Position numbers and translations under genes: made by a program
Shown here: positions 1 to 10,170 of the stretch, one piece after another
Layout: each line of letters begins with the position of its first letter
How positions within the stretch are numbered: the first letter of the stretch is position 1
Notes under the pieces: model-generated
Database searches by the model: none
The model's input: only the letters and a program-made list of their open reading frames with translations
Told to the model about the DNA's origin: nothing
Origin: Prochlorococcus sp. AG-363-J23
GTDB lineage: Bacteria; Cyanobacteriota; Cyanobacteriia; PCC-6307; Cyanobiaceae
Length of the DNA stretch: 64,000 nucleotides
Assembly (NCBI GenBank): GCA_003280245.1
Contig: QCFN01000002.1
Coordinates: 38,399 to 102,398, forward strand
Direction of reading: 5' to 3'

Positions 1-551
1 CTTTGATTGGGTCCGCTTACCGGTGGAATGAACGTGAGATTGGCAATCCCGCCGAGGTTGACTAATGCTTGCCAGCCATAGGATTTCTTAATTAGAGCAG
101 CATCAGCAAGTGGTACTAATGGTGCACCATTACCTCCTAAAGCGAGATCTTTTGCTCTAAAGTCAAATATGACTGGACGCATGAGCAGTTGGGCTAGCAG
201 AGGCCCCTGCAGTATTTGGAGGCTGCCACCTCGAATTTGGCCTTGTGGTGGCTTATGAAAAATGGTTTGTCCATGGCAACCGACAATTTCGGCAATGTGA
301 TTGGGATCACATGCTTTTGCTGCTTTTGCTTGTATTTCAGTTATTGATTCATTCAGATCAAGAATTTCATTATTTTTAATGGCTTTTCCTTGTTCAATTT
401 CTATGACTTGTTCTTGTAGGTATTTAGGGTAAGGGATTGAGAGAAGGTTTATGATTTTCCAATTAGGTTTACTAGGATTACCACTAAACTCCGCTAATAC
501 TGCATCTACACCATCAGCGCTAGTCCCGCTCATAAGTCCCAAAACAAGCAT
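1..551 (-). CDS. anmK: Anhydro-N-acetylmuramic acid kinase (partial, C-terminus beyond window edge)
   Basis: Manual translation of the minus strand starts MLVLGLMSGTSADGVDAVLAEFSG and continues with HGQTIFHKPPQGQ, FDFRAKDLALGGNGAPLVPLADAAL and VNLGGIANLTFIP, all typical AnmK motifs. Not in the supplied ORF track because it is truncated. Confidence 0.9.
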   Translation of the reverse strand, partial: MLVLGLMSGTSADGVDAVLAEFSGNPSKPNWKIINLLSIPYPKYLQEQVIEIEQGKAIKNNEILDLNESITEIQAKAAKACDPNHIAEIVGCHGQTIFHKPPQGQIRGGSLQILQGPLLAQLLMRPVIFDFRAKDLALGGNGAPLVPLADAALIKKSYGWQALVNLGGIANLTFIPPVSGPNQ

Positions 552-556
552 GGGAT

Positions 557-1261
557 TTATGTTTTCGGCAATTTCTTTAGATCATTAGCTAAGCCCATGA
601 TCACAAGAACATGATCTTGTTCAAGGATGTAACTTGCTGGAGGGTTGACGGTTAAACCTTTAGTAGGCCCAGCTGCTAGCACGTTGACTAAATAGTTTTT
701 TCTCAGATTTAGATCTCGGAGTGAACGGCCAACAAACTCATCGGGAACTTTGATTTCATCGATACAGGTTTGATCGTCTAGTTCTAGTCGCTCCATTAGA
801 TTTGGACGAACCAACTCAAGGCCAAGCCTTTCTCCTTGCATCCTTGATGGGAAGACAACACGATCAGCTCCAACACGCTTCAGCATTTTTTCGTGAAGGT
901 TACTAGTTGCTCGTGCAATTACTTCGCGAACTTGACTTCCCTCACTGTCTTTCGCAAGTAGCGTTGTTGTGATACTGGCTTCAATTGGTTCGCTTATGCC
1001 AACCACTACAGTGCCCATTTCGAGAACACCTGATTCGCGCATAGCTTCTTCGTCAGTACAGTCAACTACCCTGGCTTCGATGGAAGGCTCTAATTGACGC
1101 AGCTCTTCAATGGCTCGTTCAGAAGAGTCCACTGCAAGTACATCGGCTCCATTTCTGATTAGCTCACGACAAACCGCGCTACCAAAGCGGCCTATGCCAA
1201 CTACGGCAAATCCAAGGGAATCTGCTCCTTGCTGTGGAGACCATTGCCACCACTGATTCAT
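557..1261 (-). CDS. ktrA: TrkA/KtrA-family K+ uptake regulatory (RCK) subunit
   Basis: Rossmann NAD-binding start FAVVGIGRFGSAVCRELIRNGADVLAVD plus a C-terminal RCK_C-like region; directly upstream of the KtrB-like gene. Confidence 0.9.
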   Translation of the reverse strand: MNQWWQWSPQQGADSLGFAVVGIGRFGSAVCRELIRNGADVLAVDSSERAIEELRQLEPSIEARVVDCTDEEAMRESGVLEMGTVVVGISEPIEASITTTLLAKDSEGSQVREVIARATSNLHEKMLKRVGADRVVFPSRMQGERLGLELVRPNLMERLELDDQTCIDEIKVPDEFVGRSLRDLNLRKNYLVNVLAAGPTKGLTVNPPASYILEQDHVLVIMGLANDLKKLPKT

Positions 1262-1285
1262 TGAACTTCCTCATTGGTACTTTGT

Positions 1286-2689
1286 TTAAACATAAAGATC
1301 CTCCTTTGGATAGCCGATGCGATTATGAAGGTGAGGTCTGTCTTGGTTTAAAGACTCCCATATCGCACTAAGGAGTAGAAGTATGCCAAGACGTCCTACA
1401 AACATTCCAACTATTAGGATCAATTGACCAAAATGGCCTAGTTGCTTTGTAACTCCTAGATCAAATCCTACTGTCGCAAACGCAGAAATGCACGTAAATA
1501 GCATTTCAAGGAAGGTAAATGGATTCTCTCTATTTATATTGGTTGATATGCTTAAAAGAAGGGCCATTATTAATATAAAAAGTAGAGATCCTACGGTTAT
1601 TCCTACAGCTTTTAATACTACTTTATCTGAGACCTTACGGTTTCGAATAACTACTTCATCTTGTCCACGCAAAGTTGACCTTGTTGCAGCCATAAGTGCT
1701 GCTAATGTAGTTGTTTTAATCCCTCCTCCAGTGCCCCCGGGACTGGCTCCAATAAACATCAAGGCCATTAGTAATAGAAGTCCTGAATCAGAAATATTGC
1801 TTAGTGATAGATCAAAAACTGTAAATCCAGCAGTTCGTGCGCTGATTGATTGAAACATTGCACTAGAGATTCTTTCTGGCCAGTGGATAGATAAGAAGTG
1901 TTCCCCATGACCTAGCGATTCAGTAATTAATAACCCAAATGTCCCAATTAGAATAAGAAGTATTGAAGTACGAAGTACCAGGCGAGTATGAAGGCTTAAT
2001 GTTCGGCGATTTAGATGTTTGCGATTACTCCATATATCACTAGTTACTCTCCATCCTAAACCACCTAAAATTATTAAAATCAAAATTACTATGTTTACTA
2101 TCCAATTACTTCGATATTGACCAAGACTGTCTTCCCATAGTCCGAAACCAGCATTATTGTATGCAGAAATGCTATGAAATATCGCAGCCCAGAGTCTTTC
2201 TCCTTGATTTGGAATGTCATTGAAGCCAAATGAATAAAGAACACTGGCTCCAATGAGGATTAAAACAGCAGCTGTGGCAACAATTCCTTGGAATGTTTTA
2301 CCTACTCCACCGACTCCAAACTCATCTAGGGTTTTGCCACGATCCAAACGACATCTAAGTTCTGTTCCACGTACTACAAAGCCTTGTAGAAAAGTTGTAA
2401 TTGCCATTAAGCCAAGTCCTCCTATTAGCAGCATTGAAGCGAGTACACCTTGCCCCAAAATTGTGAGATCTTTGTTTACATCAATTATGCTTAAACCAGT
2501 CACGGTGACTGCTGAAGTGGCTGTAAAGAATGCTTCCCACAAGCCAACTTTTGCATTTGAGCATAATGGACTTGAGAGCAATATTGTCCCTAGGGTTATT
2601 ATTAATAAACCTGTTACAACTGTGAATTGTGGCACAGATAGACGTCTGTACCAATCTTGGGTGCGATAAACAGCTTTTCTAAATGGCAC
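1286..2689 (-). CDS. ktrB: Trk/Ktr-type K+ transporter membrane subunit
   Basis: Multi-TM protein with TrkH-like P-loop motifs (TSAVTVTGLS, YNNAGFGLW, SARTAGFTVFD, ATVGFDLG) and GASPGGTGGGIKTTT. Confidence 0.92.
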   Translation of the reverse strand: MPFRKAVYRTQDWYRRLSVPQFTVVTGLLIITLGTILLSSPLCSNAKVGLWEAFFTATSAVTVTGLSIIDVNKDLTILGQGVLASMLLIGGLGLMAITTFLQGFVVRGTELRCRLDRGKTLDEFGVGGVGKTFQGIVATAAVLILIGASVLYSFGFNDIPNQGERLWAAIFHSISAYNNAGFGLWEDSLGQYRSNWIVNIVILILIILGGLGWRVTSDIWSNRKHLNRRTLSLHTRLVLRTSILLILIGTFGLLITESLGHGEHFLSIHWPERISSAMFQSISARTAGFTVFDLSLSNISDSGLLLLMALMFIGASPGGTGGGIKTTTLAALMAATRSTLRGQDEVVIRNRKVSDKVVLKAVGITVGSLLFILIMALLLSISTNINRENPFTFLEMLFTCISAFATVGFDLGVTKQLGHFGQLILIVGMFVGRLGILLLLSAIWESLNQDRPHLHNRIGYPKEDLYV

Positions 2690-2792
2690 CTTAGGGTTCC
2701 TGATTAAAAATAAACAGTGTTAAAAATGGGAAGAAATAGTTTTCCAAAATAGCTCTTTTAGGATATTTCAGGAATTGACCAGGTCTTGCTTC

Positions 2793-4613
2793 TTAGTATT
2801 GCCAAAGGATTAGAGCTGGAACAATCAGTGTCATTAAGACTGTTAGCCCGGCACCATAGCGTGTTACATCGAGGAAGCGGTAGCGGCCTGGACCAAAAAC
2901 CATCAGATTTGTTTGATATCCCATAGGTGTAAGAAAAGATTGACTTGCACCAAATAGCACTGTAATTAGCAATGCTTCAGGAGCGAGGCCAAGGCTTGGA
3001 GATAGTTGTGTCGCTACTGGAGCTAATAATGCAACTGAGGCAGCATTGCTAATTACCTGGGTAAAAATTGTTGTTGCAAGAAAGATAATCAATAGAGAAC
3101 TATAGGTTGGCAAATCTACTAACAAATTTTCTAAGTTTCTTGCGAAGGCATCTGCGAGTCCAGTGCTTTGCATTGCAACACTAAAACTAGAAAGTGAACC
3201 AAGTAACAACAAAACATCTAGACGTATAGACTTTTGCAATTCACCTGGTCTTAGGCAGCCTCCAGCTACCATCCCAATTGCAGCAAGAAGAACAGCTGCG
3301 ACTAAGGGTAATGGTGATATTGTTGGCAAAATAAGCATCGCTAAGCTAATAAATATAGCTAATGGTTTTTGACGAGTCGTTGGTAGATCGCTTTCTAATT
3401 GATCTAGAACAAGCAAATCATTACTTGCTTGTAGACCCCTGATTGAATCAATAGGAGCTTGAAGTAGAAGTACGTCTCCTTCCCTTAGTACAGCTTGACC
3501 CAACCTTTCTTGAACTGTTTGTTGACCACGCCTGAGAGCTAGTACAGTTGCATTATGACGTTGCCTAAATCTGAGCTCTCTAAGGCTTGCACCAGCAAGT
3601 GTTGAACTCGCTGGTAATAGTACTTCTACGGTTTTTTGTCCTTCGTCTGGATTCGTGGCAAAAGTTTTTTTGGAAGTATTGTTATTATTTACTTCATCTG
3701 TTGCTACTTGAACAGTGTGTTCTTGTTGAAGCCGTAAGAGATCTGCTCGCGTAATTCGTACTAGCAATCTATCTCCTGGTTCAAATTTTCGATCTGCGAG
3801 TGGTGGGATAAGACGTTCTTTCCCCCTTTGCACTTCAAGAACATCTACGTCAAAACGCCTTTGCAAGCGACTGTTGTGAAGAGATTGACCAACTAGGTGT
3901 GAATCATGCGGAATGGTCACCTCGGTAAAGTAGCCAATGCGATCTTTATTGCCGGTTAATTGGTTGATGTCTTTTCCTCGATCAGGTAAAAGTGATTGAG
4001 GAGTAAGCAGTAGATATATTGTTCCTATTAACCATATAGGAACACCGATCGCTGTGAAGCTAAACAAATGTAATGACCCATAACCTAGTTGTTCGCTAAT
4101 GTCACTGACGAGAAGATTGACTGAACTTCCAAGTAATGTGATTGTTCCTCCCAATACTGTTGCAAATGAAAGAGGGAGCAAAACTTTTGAAGGAGAGAGA
4201 TTGCGACGATGACACCAATCTTCAATGACTGGGAGTAGGGATGCAACGATAGGTGTGTTTGGTACTACTCCTGATATTGGAGCTACAACTAAACCCATTA
4301 ATGCTATGAGATGACGCGGAGTACGTATTCGTTCTGAAGCCACTAATTCTCTTAGACGGTCTAAAGCGCCACTACGAAATAACCCTGCGGAGACTGCGAA
4401 GAGTCCCATTAATGTGATGAGAGCGGGACTCCCAAATCCTGCCAAAGCTTTTTGAGGACTTAAGACCCCACTGGCTATTAAAAGGGACATGCTCAGCAGT
4501 CCAGTTAGCTCGGGTGCGAGTATGCCGCTAATAAATAGAATTACTGCTAAAAATAAGATGGCCAGTGTTATCAGGGCCTGGTGGTTTTGAAGGATGATGC
4601 TTAATTCAGCCAT
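2793..4613 (-). CDS. SLC13/DASS-family (Na+/sulfate or dicarboxylate-type) permease with internal TrkA-C domains
   Basis: Multi-TM protein with VVPNTPIVASLLPVIEDWCHR and SQSFLTPMGYQTNLMVFGPG motifs, and two central soluble TrkA_C-like repeats. Confidence 0.85.
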   Translation of the reverse strand: MAELSIILQNHQALITLAILFLAVILFISGILAPELTGLLSMSLLIASGVLSPQKALAGFGSPALITLMGLFAVSAGLFRSGALDRLRELVASERIRTPRHLIALMGLVVAPISGVVPNTPIVASLLPVIEDWCHRRNLSPSKVLLPLSFATVLGGTITLLGSSVNLLVSDISEQLGYGSLHLFSFTAIGVPIWLIGTIYLLLTPQSLLPDRGKDINQLTGNKDRIGYFTEVTIPHDSHLVGQSLHNSRLQRRFDVDVLEVQRGKERLIPPLADRKFEPGDRLLVRITRADLLRLQQEHTVQVATDEVNNNNTSKKTFATNPDEGQKTVEVLLPASSTLAGASLRELRFRQRHNATVLALRRGQQTVQERLGQAVLREGDVLLLQAPIDSIRGLQASNDLLVLDQLESDLPTTRQKPLAIFISLAMLILPTISPLPLVAAVLLAAIGMVAGGCLRPGELQKSIRLDVLLLLGSLSSFSVAMQSTGLADAFARNLENLLVDLPTYSSLLIIFLATTIFTQVISNAASVALLAPVATQLSPSLGLAPEALLITVLFGASQSFLTPMGYQTNLMVFGPGRYRFLDVTRYGAGLTVLMTLIVPALILWQY

Positions 4614-4652
4614 CGGGGTTGTAAAGCTTTTGGATTTAGCAGTTTTTGAGGC

Positions 4653-6314
4653 TTATGCCTCTTGACTCCAAAATTGGTTAAGGAGAGAGTTTTTCAAACC
4701 TTGTATACCTGCTCCAGAAATAGCAGAGATATAAATCACCTTTGGATCAATTAGGTGAACTGCATCTATTTCGCTGCTATTACATCGATCAATTTGATTG
4801 GCGACCAGTTGGCGATTTGACTTTGTCCCTATGGAATCCAATAGATAATTCACAGTTTTCAATTGTTCTGGCCAATGATGATCTCCTAAGTCAACCACTA
4901 TAAGAATTAAGTTTGCTTCAAGTGTTTCTTCAAGTGTTGCTCTAAAGGCTTCTAAAAGAGTATCAGGTAATTCTTGAATAAAACCAACAGTGTCTGTAAT
5001 GAGAAGTTCATAAGGAGCTAGCCCTTGTCTGGGCAGGGTAAGGCGTCGAGTTGTTGGGTCCAAAGTTGCAAAAAGCTTGTTCTCGGTATGAACTTGTCTG
5101 TATTTATTAGTAGGGCATAGAGCATTAAGGAGTGAGGATTTACCTGCATTGGTATATCCTACTAGTGCAATTTTTGGAATTCCTTGACGACCTTTTCTTA
5201 GCCTGACTCTATGTTGTTCAATCTGCTTCATTTCTTTAATTAAATATTTAATACGTCTGGCTATTGCTCTTTTATCTTTCTCAAGTTGTGTTTCACCTGG
5301 GCCTCGAGTCCCTATCCCACCTCCTTGACGAGAAAGGGAATGACCTCTGCCAATTAATCTAGGTAAGCGATATCGAAGTTGAGCCAGTTCAACCTGCAGC
5401 CGACCCGCTGAACTTGATGCTCTCTGGGCAAAGATGTCAAGTATTAGTTCACTCCGATCCGCAACGGCACAGTCCAGCCATTCTTCGAGATTCCTTGCTT
5501 GAGCAGGGGTGAGCTCACGATCAGTGATTACTAAAGAAACCTTGTGGCGTCGGATTTCCAAGGCTACTTCTTGCAGTTTCCCTATCCCCCATATTGTTTG
5601 TGGATTGTGCCCCCCCTTTTTTTGTTGTGCTACAGCAACGGGTTCAACTCCAGCACTGCGCACTAAACTTTCAAGTTCGCTTAAATGCCTTTCAGAGTTT
5701 CTTGAATTAGTCTCTATTTGGATCAAAAGAAGTACCCTTTCTGTGGCCTTTATGTTGTGATCAGCTTTCAGATTCTTTGTTTCTATAGATGATTTATCTC
5801 TTTTAAGGATCTCGTTTAATTTGCCAGATGTAACAAGAGTCCAGCCTGATATCTCATGAGAATTTGGCTTGAATATGTAGGCATTTTTCTGCCTATTCTT
5901 GTTGATTGATGGATCAAAAATAAGCCATGAAATGAGATCGAGACCTAGTGCTATCGTTGCATCTTTCTGATGAGGAGTGATAATCTCTTTGTTTCTATAT
6001 ATTTGACAACTGATTAATCTCCGACTTCTTAACTTTTTGCGTGGTGAGTCAGGAAGATGAGAGAGAATGTTTTGTGATTTATCTAGTGGCCCTACCCAAA
6101 GCAATTTACATAAACCACGAGCGTCAATAATTAAGTGTAAGGATTTTTGTAGATTCAGTACTTCTTGAGCTAGTAACTCTAGGATTGCTATATCTACTTC
6201 CCCTGTAGAAAAATGTCTTCTGTGGCTTATATTTGCAAGTCTTTTCTGTTGAGATGGACGAAGTCCTTTTAGTCGCCCTGCTAGGTGAGCTTGTTTCAAT
6301 GGCTTAATAGCCAT
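4653..6314 (-). CDS. hflX: GTPase HflX
   Basis: GIGTRGPGETQLE and GYTNAGKSSLLNAL motifs, DTVGFIQELP and NQID G motifs. Confidence 0.95.
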   Translation of the reverse strand: MAIKPLKQAHLAGRLKGLRPSQQKRLANISHRRHFSTGEVDIAILELLAQEVLNLQKSLHLIIDARGLCKLLWVGPLDKSQNILSHLPDSPRKKLRSRRLISCQIYRNKEIITPHQKDATIALGLDLISWLIFDPSINKNRQKNAYIFKPNSHEISGWTLVTSGKLNEILKRDKSSIETKNLKADHNIKATERVLLLIQIETNSRNSERHLSELESLVRSAGVEPVAVAQQKKGGHNPQTIWGIGKLQEVALEIRRHKVSLVITDRELTPAQARNLEEWLDCAVADRSELILDIFAQRASSSAGRLQVELAQLRYRLPRLIGRGHSLSRQGGGIGTRGPGETQLEKDKRAIARRIKYLIKEMKQIEQHRVRLRKGRQGIPKIALVGYTNAGKSSLLNALCPTNKYRQVHTENKLFATLDPTTRRLTLPRQGLAPYELLITDTVGFIQELPDTLLEAFRATLEETLEANLILIVVDLGDHHWPEQLKTVNYLLDSIGTKSNRQLVANQIDRCNSSEIDAVHLIDPKVIYISAISGAGIQGLKNSLLNQFWSQEA

Positions 6315-7480
6315 GAACTAGTTGATTTTATTCTTAGAAAAAAGTCAGGCATTCTTCTCAGGTATGTTAATCGACGGAGTTTATATGCTAATGGACCTGC
6401 AAGAGTTAGTCCCATAGCTGTAATACTTGCTTCTCCTATCCCAAGGCTAAGCATTTCTCCAAGATCTTTAAATTTAAACTTTTCAAAATCTGTCCCATTT
6501 TCATTGGCCATTAAATTTTTGGCTACTATCTCCGCCTGCTGGATTGCTACTTGTGCATTATTTGGCAATGGATTTTTTGAATCAAATGCGACGTCTCCTA
6601 AGGCAAAAAAGTTGGTGTGATTTTTTACCTGACAAAACTCGTTGATAGGTAGGCATGAGTTTTGAAGTTCGATCTTTGGACAAATAGAAGGCAACATAGG
6701 TTGGAATCCTGTTGCTAAAATTAGTCCATCATGCTTTAAAAATGAAAGAGTCTTTTTGCTATTGATATTTGTTTGAAGTTCTATCTGATGTGCTTTGGCT
6801 GATAATATTTCAGTTAAAAAGTGAGTTTCAATATTTTTTTTATTCAAAGCATTTTCAGCTTGCTCCCGGTTAAAAGACTTGGCTTTGGGAAGAATCTTGT
6901 CACCTATCTCAATTAGATGTACTTGATTCTGTTTATTTATTAGGTCTGCAATTTTGCTAGCTAGTTCTATCCCTGACCACCCAGCTCCTACTACTATCAA
7001 ATTTTTGGACTCTTCAGTAGAATTAATTTTTTTTATTTTGCGCTTAAGTTTTTCAACATCATCAAGATTTGCAAATGTTAAGAAATTTCCGGATATTTTG
7101 GATCCTGTAATTTTTGGTATTGAACCAGTGCAAACAACAATTTGATTGTATTTAATAGACAACTCAGATGACGTAGTGACTATTTGGCTTGAGGTGTTAA
7201 TTGTTGTTACTTTGTCCTTTATGACAGATATCCCACGCTTGCTAAGCAATGTTCGGTAAGTCGGTGCTATTTCCCAGGATTGAACTTCATTGCTGAGTAG
7301 TTCATATAGGAGAGGCTGGAAAATGAATTGTGATTTGGTGTCGATAAGTGTAATAGCAGGTCTTGGCTGAATTCGACTTAAGGCAAGAGCAGTTGTTAGC
7401 CCGCCGAAACCGCCTCCTATGATGATAATTCCTGTCGAGGGCGAAGCGTTTTTGACCATAATTACAAGGGTCCTCGACAT
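6296..7480 (-). CDS. Type II NAD(P)H dehydrogenase (NDH-2-like FAD-dependent oxidoreductase)
   Basis: GGGFGGLTTALALSR FAD motif, VVGAGWSGIELASKIADL NAD motif, FFALGDVA near the C-terminus. Confidence 0.85.
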   Translation of the reverse strand: MSRTLVIMVKNASPSTGIIIIGGGFGGLTTALALSRIQPRPAITLIDTKSQFIFQPLLYELLSNEVQSWEIAPTYRTLLSKRGISVIKDKVTTINTSSQIVTTSSELSIKYNQIVVCTGSIPKITGSKISGNFLTFANLDDVEKLKRKIKKINSTEESKNLIVVGAGWSGIELASKIADLINKQNQVHLIEIGDKILPKAKSFNREQAENALNKKNIETHFLTEILSAKAHQIELQTNINSKKTLSFLKHDGLILATGFQPMLPSICPKIELQNSCLPINEFCQVKNHTNFFALGDVAFDSKNPLPNNAQVAIQQAEIVAKNLMANENGTDFEKFKFKDLGEMLSLGIGEASITAMGLTLAGPLAYKLRRLTYLRRMPDFFLRIKSTSSWLLSH

Positions 7481-7534
7481 GGTTTAAGGAACCCTAAACA
7501 AAGTATTGGAAACATGACGGAGCAAGATGGGTAA

Positions 7535-8320
7535 ATGACTAATAGACCTGCTCATTCAGTAAGCCCTGGTGGGGTTGATGGAACTAAGGTAGTGAGTTCT
7601 TTTACTCCTGCTCGATTGCAAGCGGCATGCAAGGAATTAAGGAAGCTTTCTCCTCAGGATCGCCTTGCTTGGGCATTGGATGAATTTGGTTCAGGTTTTG
7701 CTCTAACAACAAGCTTTGGAATTCAATCTGGTGTTCTTTTACATATGCTGAAAAGTTTGAGAAATGGCTCTTTAGTACCAGTTGTTTGGGTCGATACTGG
7801 TTATATGCATTCTGAGACTTACAAGTATGCACAACAATTATCACAAAAGTTTGAGCTTAACCTTCATGTTGCGCAGAGCACATTTTCACCTGCTCGAATG
7901 GAAGCTTTATATGGACGCTTGTGGGAGACAGGGGCGGTTAAGGATTTAGAGACTTATCATCAAATACGTAAAGTTGATCCTCTTGAGAATGCACTTAGTC
8001 ACTTAGAAGTTGTGTGTTGGGCAAGTGGCGTTAGGGGTGGTCAGACTGATCATCGACGGTCAATGAATTTTTTGGATCGGATTAGGAACAGGATTTCTTT
8101 GAGACCTCTTTTGGATTGGACAAAAAAGGATATTTTTTATTACATGCAGGAGAATGCTGTTCCACAGCACCCACTTTTTGAGAAAGGCTATTCAACTGTT
8201 GGAGATTGGCATTCTAGTGCTCCTGAGAGCTCTGACTTGACAGGAAGGGATACTCGCTTTGGAGGTCTTAAACAGGAGTGCGGTATTCATCTCCCTGGGG
8301 TAATGGGAGAAGGTATTTGA
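7535..8320 (+). CDS. cysH: Phosphoadenylyl-sulfate (PAPS/APS) reductase
   Basis: TTSFGIQSGVLLHM, WVDTGYMHSETYKYA, and C-terminal DTRFGGLKQECGIHLP (ECGxH motif). Confidence 0.93.
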   Translation: MTNRPAHSVSPGGVDGTKVVSSFTPARLQAACKELRKLSPQDRLAWALDEFGSGFALTTSFGIQSGVLLHMLKSLRNGSLVPVVWVDTGYMHSETYKYAQQLSQKFELNLHVAQSTFSPARMEALYGRLWETGAVKDLETYHQIRKVDPLENALSHLEVVCWASGVRGGQTDHRRSMNFLDRIRNRISLRPLLDWTKKDIFYYMQENAVPQHPLFEKGYSTVGDWHSSAPESSDLTGRDTRFGGLKQECGIHLPGVMGEGI

Positions 8321-9033
8321 TAGTGGATTTTGATAAAAGTTGCCTTTTGATAGGAAATACTCGGTGGCATTGGGCATATGAAATTGATGATTTATGGCAT
8401 TTTTCTCATGAACCTCCAGACTTGAATAAGTTGAAATTTTTAGGCGACTCGGTTGTTGCGTGGGCCTCAGTAGGGAGAACCCCTAAAGGAAAGTTTTTAA
8501 GACCTGAACATCGTATTGAATTGAATCATGTACCTTTAAAATCAATGCCTCCGTGGTTAGGTATAGATCGAGCATTAGGGGCTTGGGCTGCCTGCAAAAA
8601 GGCTAGAGAGCTTCAAGAGATATCTTCGGGATTACTTGTGGCCGATGCAGGTACCATTCTTAGTTTGACTAGAGTTACAAGTAATGGAGAGTTTTCTGGA
8701 GGTCAGTTAGTTGCTGGGTTGCAACTACAGCTTTTTGCAATGTCTCAAGGGGCTCAAAATTTGAGAGATGTGAGCTTGGAAAACTTCCCACAAGAACCTT
8801 TTCCAGTTGCAACAAAAGACGCGATGAAAAAAGGGGCAATACAGGCTCTCGTTGGAATTCTTTTAGAGGCCCAGCGAGTAGCTGCTTCACCTTTGTGGAT
8901 TTGTGGAGGAGATGCACCTTTTATCCTTGATGAGTTGCAGATAGCAGAAATTGGGGTGAGGCATTGCCCTAATCTTGTCTTAGAAGGTATGGTTGATGTA
9001 TATAAAAATGTTAATTTAGAAAAAGATCGTTGA
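8278..9033 (+). CDS. coaX: Type III pantothenate kinase
   Basis: NTRWHWAYE-type phosphate motif, GIDRALGAWAA, VADAGTILSLTRV, GGQLVAGLQLQ, ICGGDAPF; overlaps cysH. Confidence 0.85.
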   Translation: MRYSSPWGNGRRYLIVDFDKSCLLIGNTRWHWAYEIDDLWHFSHEPPDLNKLKFLGDSVVAWASVGRTPKGKFLRPEHRIELNHVPLKSMPPWLGIDRALGAWAACKKARELQEISSGLLVADAGTILSLTRVTSNGEFSGGQLVAGLQLQLFAMSQGAQNLRDVSLENFPQEPFPVATKDAMKKGAIQALVGILLEAQRVAASPLWICGGDAPFILDELQIAEIGVRHCPNLVLEGMVDVYKNVNLEKDR

Positions 9034-9478
9034 TTATTTGATCTGCCATGGTTGCAGCTTTTACTTTTAAATAAATCAGTTCGAAGTTTCCATTCTTATC
9101 TATTACAAATGTATGTCTCATCATTCCCATATACTCTCGGCCCATAAACTTTTTTAGACCATAACTTTCATAAGCACTTGCCACTGGACATGGCTCTAAG
9201 TCAGTTAGTAAAGGGAAAGGAAGTTGATATTTTTCTATAAATTTCTGGTGGGTTTTTGAAGGATCTTTGCTTATGCCAATTACTTGTATATTTTTTTCTG
9301 CAAATTTTTTCCATTGATCTCTAAAATTGCAAGCTTCTTTTGTACAACCAGGGGTATCGTCCTTTGGGTAAAAGTAGATTACAATACGATTTCCTTTTAG
9401 AGAAGAAAGTCGAACTAGCTCGCCATTTTGATTTGGGAGGCTGAATTCAGGTGCAGGATCACCAATTTGTAGGGCCAT
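9011..9478 (-). CDS. bcp: Peroxiredoxin Q/BCP
   Basis: YFYPKDDTPGCTKEACNFRD peroxidatic Cys motif. Confidence 0.93.
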   Translation of the reverse strand: MALQIGDPAPEFSLPNQNGELVRLSSLKGNRIVIYFYPKDDTPGCTKEACNFRDQWKKFAEKNIQVIGISKDPSKTHQKFIEKYQLPFPLLTDLEPCPVASAYESYGLKKFMGREYMGMMRHTFVIDKNGNFELIYLKVKAATMADQIINDLFLN

Positions 9479-10143
9479 TGATCCCCAATAAAGTTAATAC
9501 CTCAAGTTTACTTGCACTTTGGTTTTTCCCCAAGAATTCAACTTTTAAGCCTATATCCATTGATGAAGAAGAATCTGCAAGAAGGCTCTCTCCATCGAGA
9601 TCTAATCAGTACCGACAATCTAGAGGATATTTACGCTATGCATTATCGCAACTTTGGGATATGGAAGCGTTAGATATTCCATTAAAGGCATTGCCTGGGA
9701 TGCCCCCATTATTAGAAGAAGGATGGGGGTTCGTAAGTCTTAGTCATTGCCGAGATGCTTTTCTGGTGGGTTGGTCAGAATTCCCTATTGGGATTGATTT
9801 GGAACGTTTAGATAGATCTTTTAATGCTCGAAAGCTTTCACAAAGATTTTTTCATGAAGCGAATCTAGCTCCACTGATTGATTTAGAAGGAGAGGAGCTT
9901 CGTTTGGCGGTTTTGGAACAATGGTCGATTCGGGAATCTTCTATTAAATGGCAACAAGGGAGTATCTCTAAAGATTTGCAATATTGGTATTGGGACCAAG
10001 ATTTATCTTTGGCAATTCATGCCGCTTTGGGGCACAAGTTAAATACATATAGAGTTCATTATGAAAAATGGTTAATAGTAGTTGCTTGGGATTACCTTGA
10101 AAATATTGAGCCTCAATTTGTTTGCGTGGGAGATAAATATTAG
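9451..10143 (+). CDS. 4'-phosphopantetheinyl transferase (Sfp/HetI-type)
   Basis: SLSHCRDAFLVGWSEFPIGIDLERLDRS and WSIRESSIKW match the PPTase motifs (GIDxE; WxxKES-like). Start codon uncertain. Confidence 0.85.
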   Translation: MQDHQFVGPLIPNKVNTSSLLALWFFPKNSTFKPISIDEEESARRLSPSRSNQYRQSRGYLRYALSQLWDMEALDIPLKALPGMPPLLEEGWGFVSLSHCRDAFLVGWSEFPIGIDLERLDRSFNARKLSQRFFHEANLAPLIDLEGEELRLAVLEQWSIRESSIKWQQGSISKDLQYWYWDQDLSLAIHAALGHKLNTYRVHYEKWLIVVAWDYLENIEPQFVCVGDKY

Positions 10144-10170
10144 AATATTCTTTTAAAAGTTGGTTGCTTT

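Noticed and set aside
1488-2669. Plus-strand ORFs 1488..1853 and 2253..2669
   Set aside because: Fully antisense to the well-supported ktrB gene; no recognisable domains.
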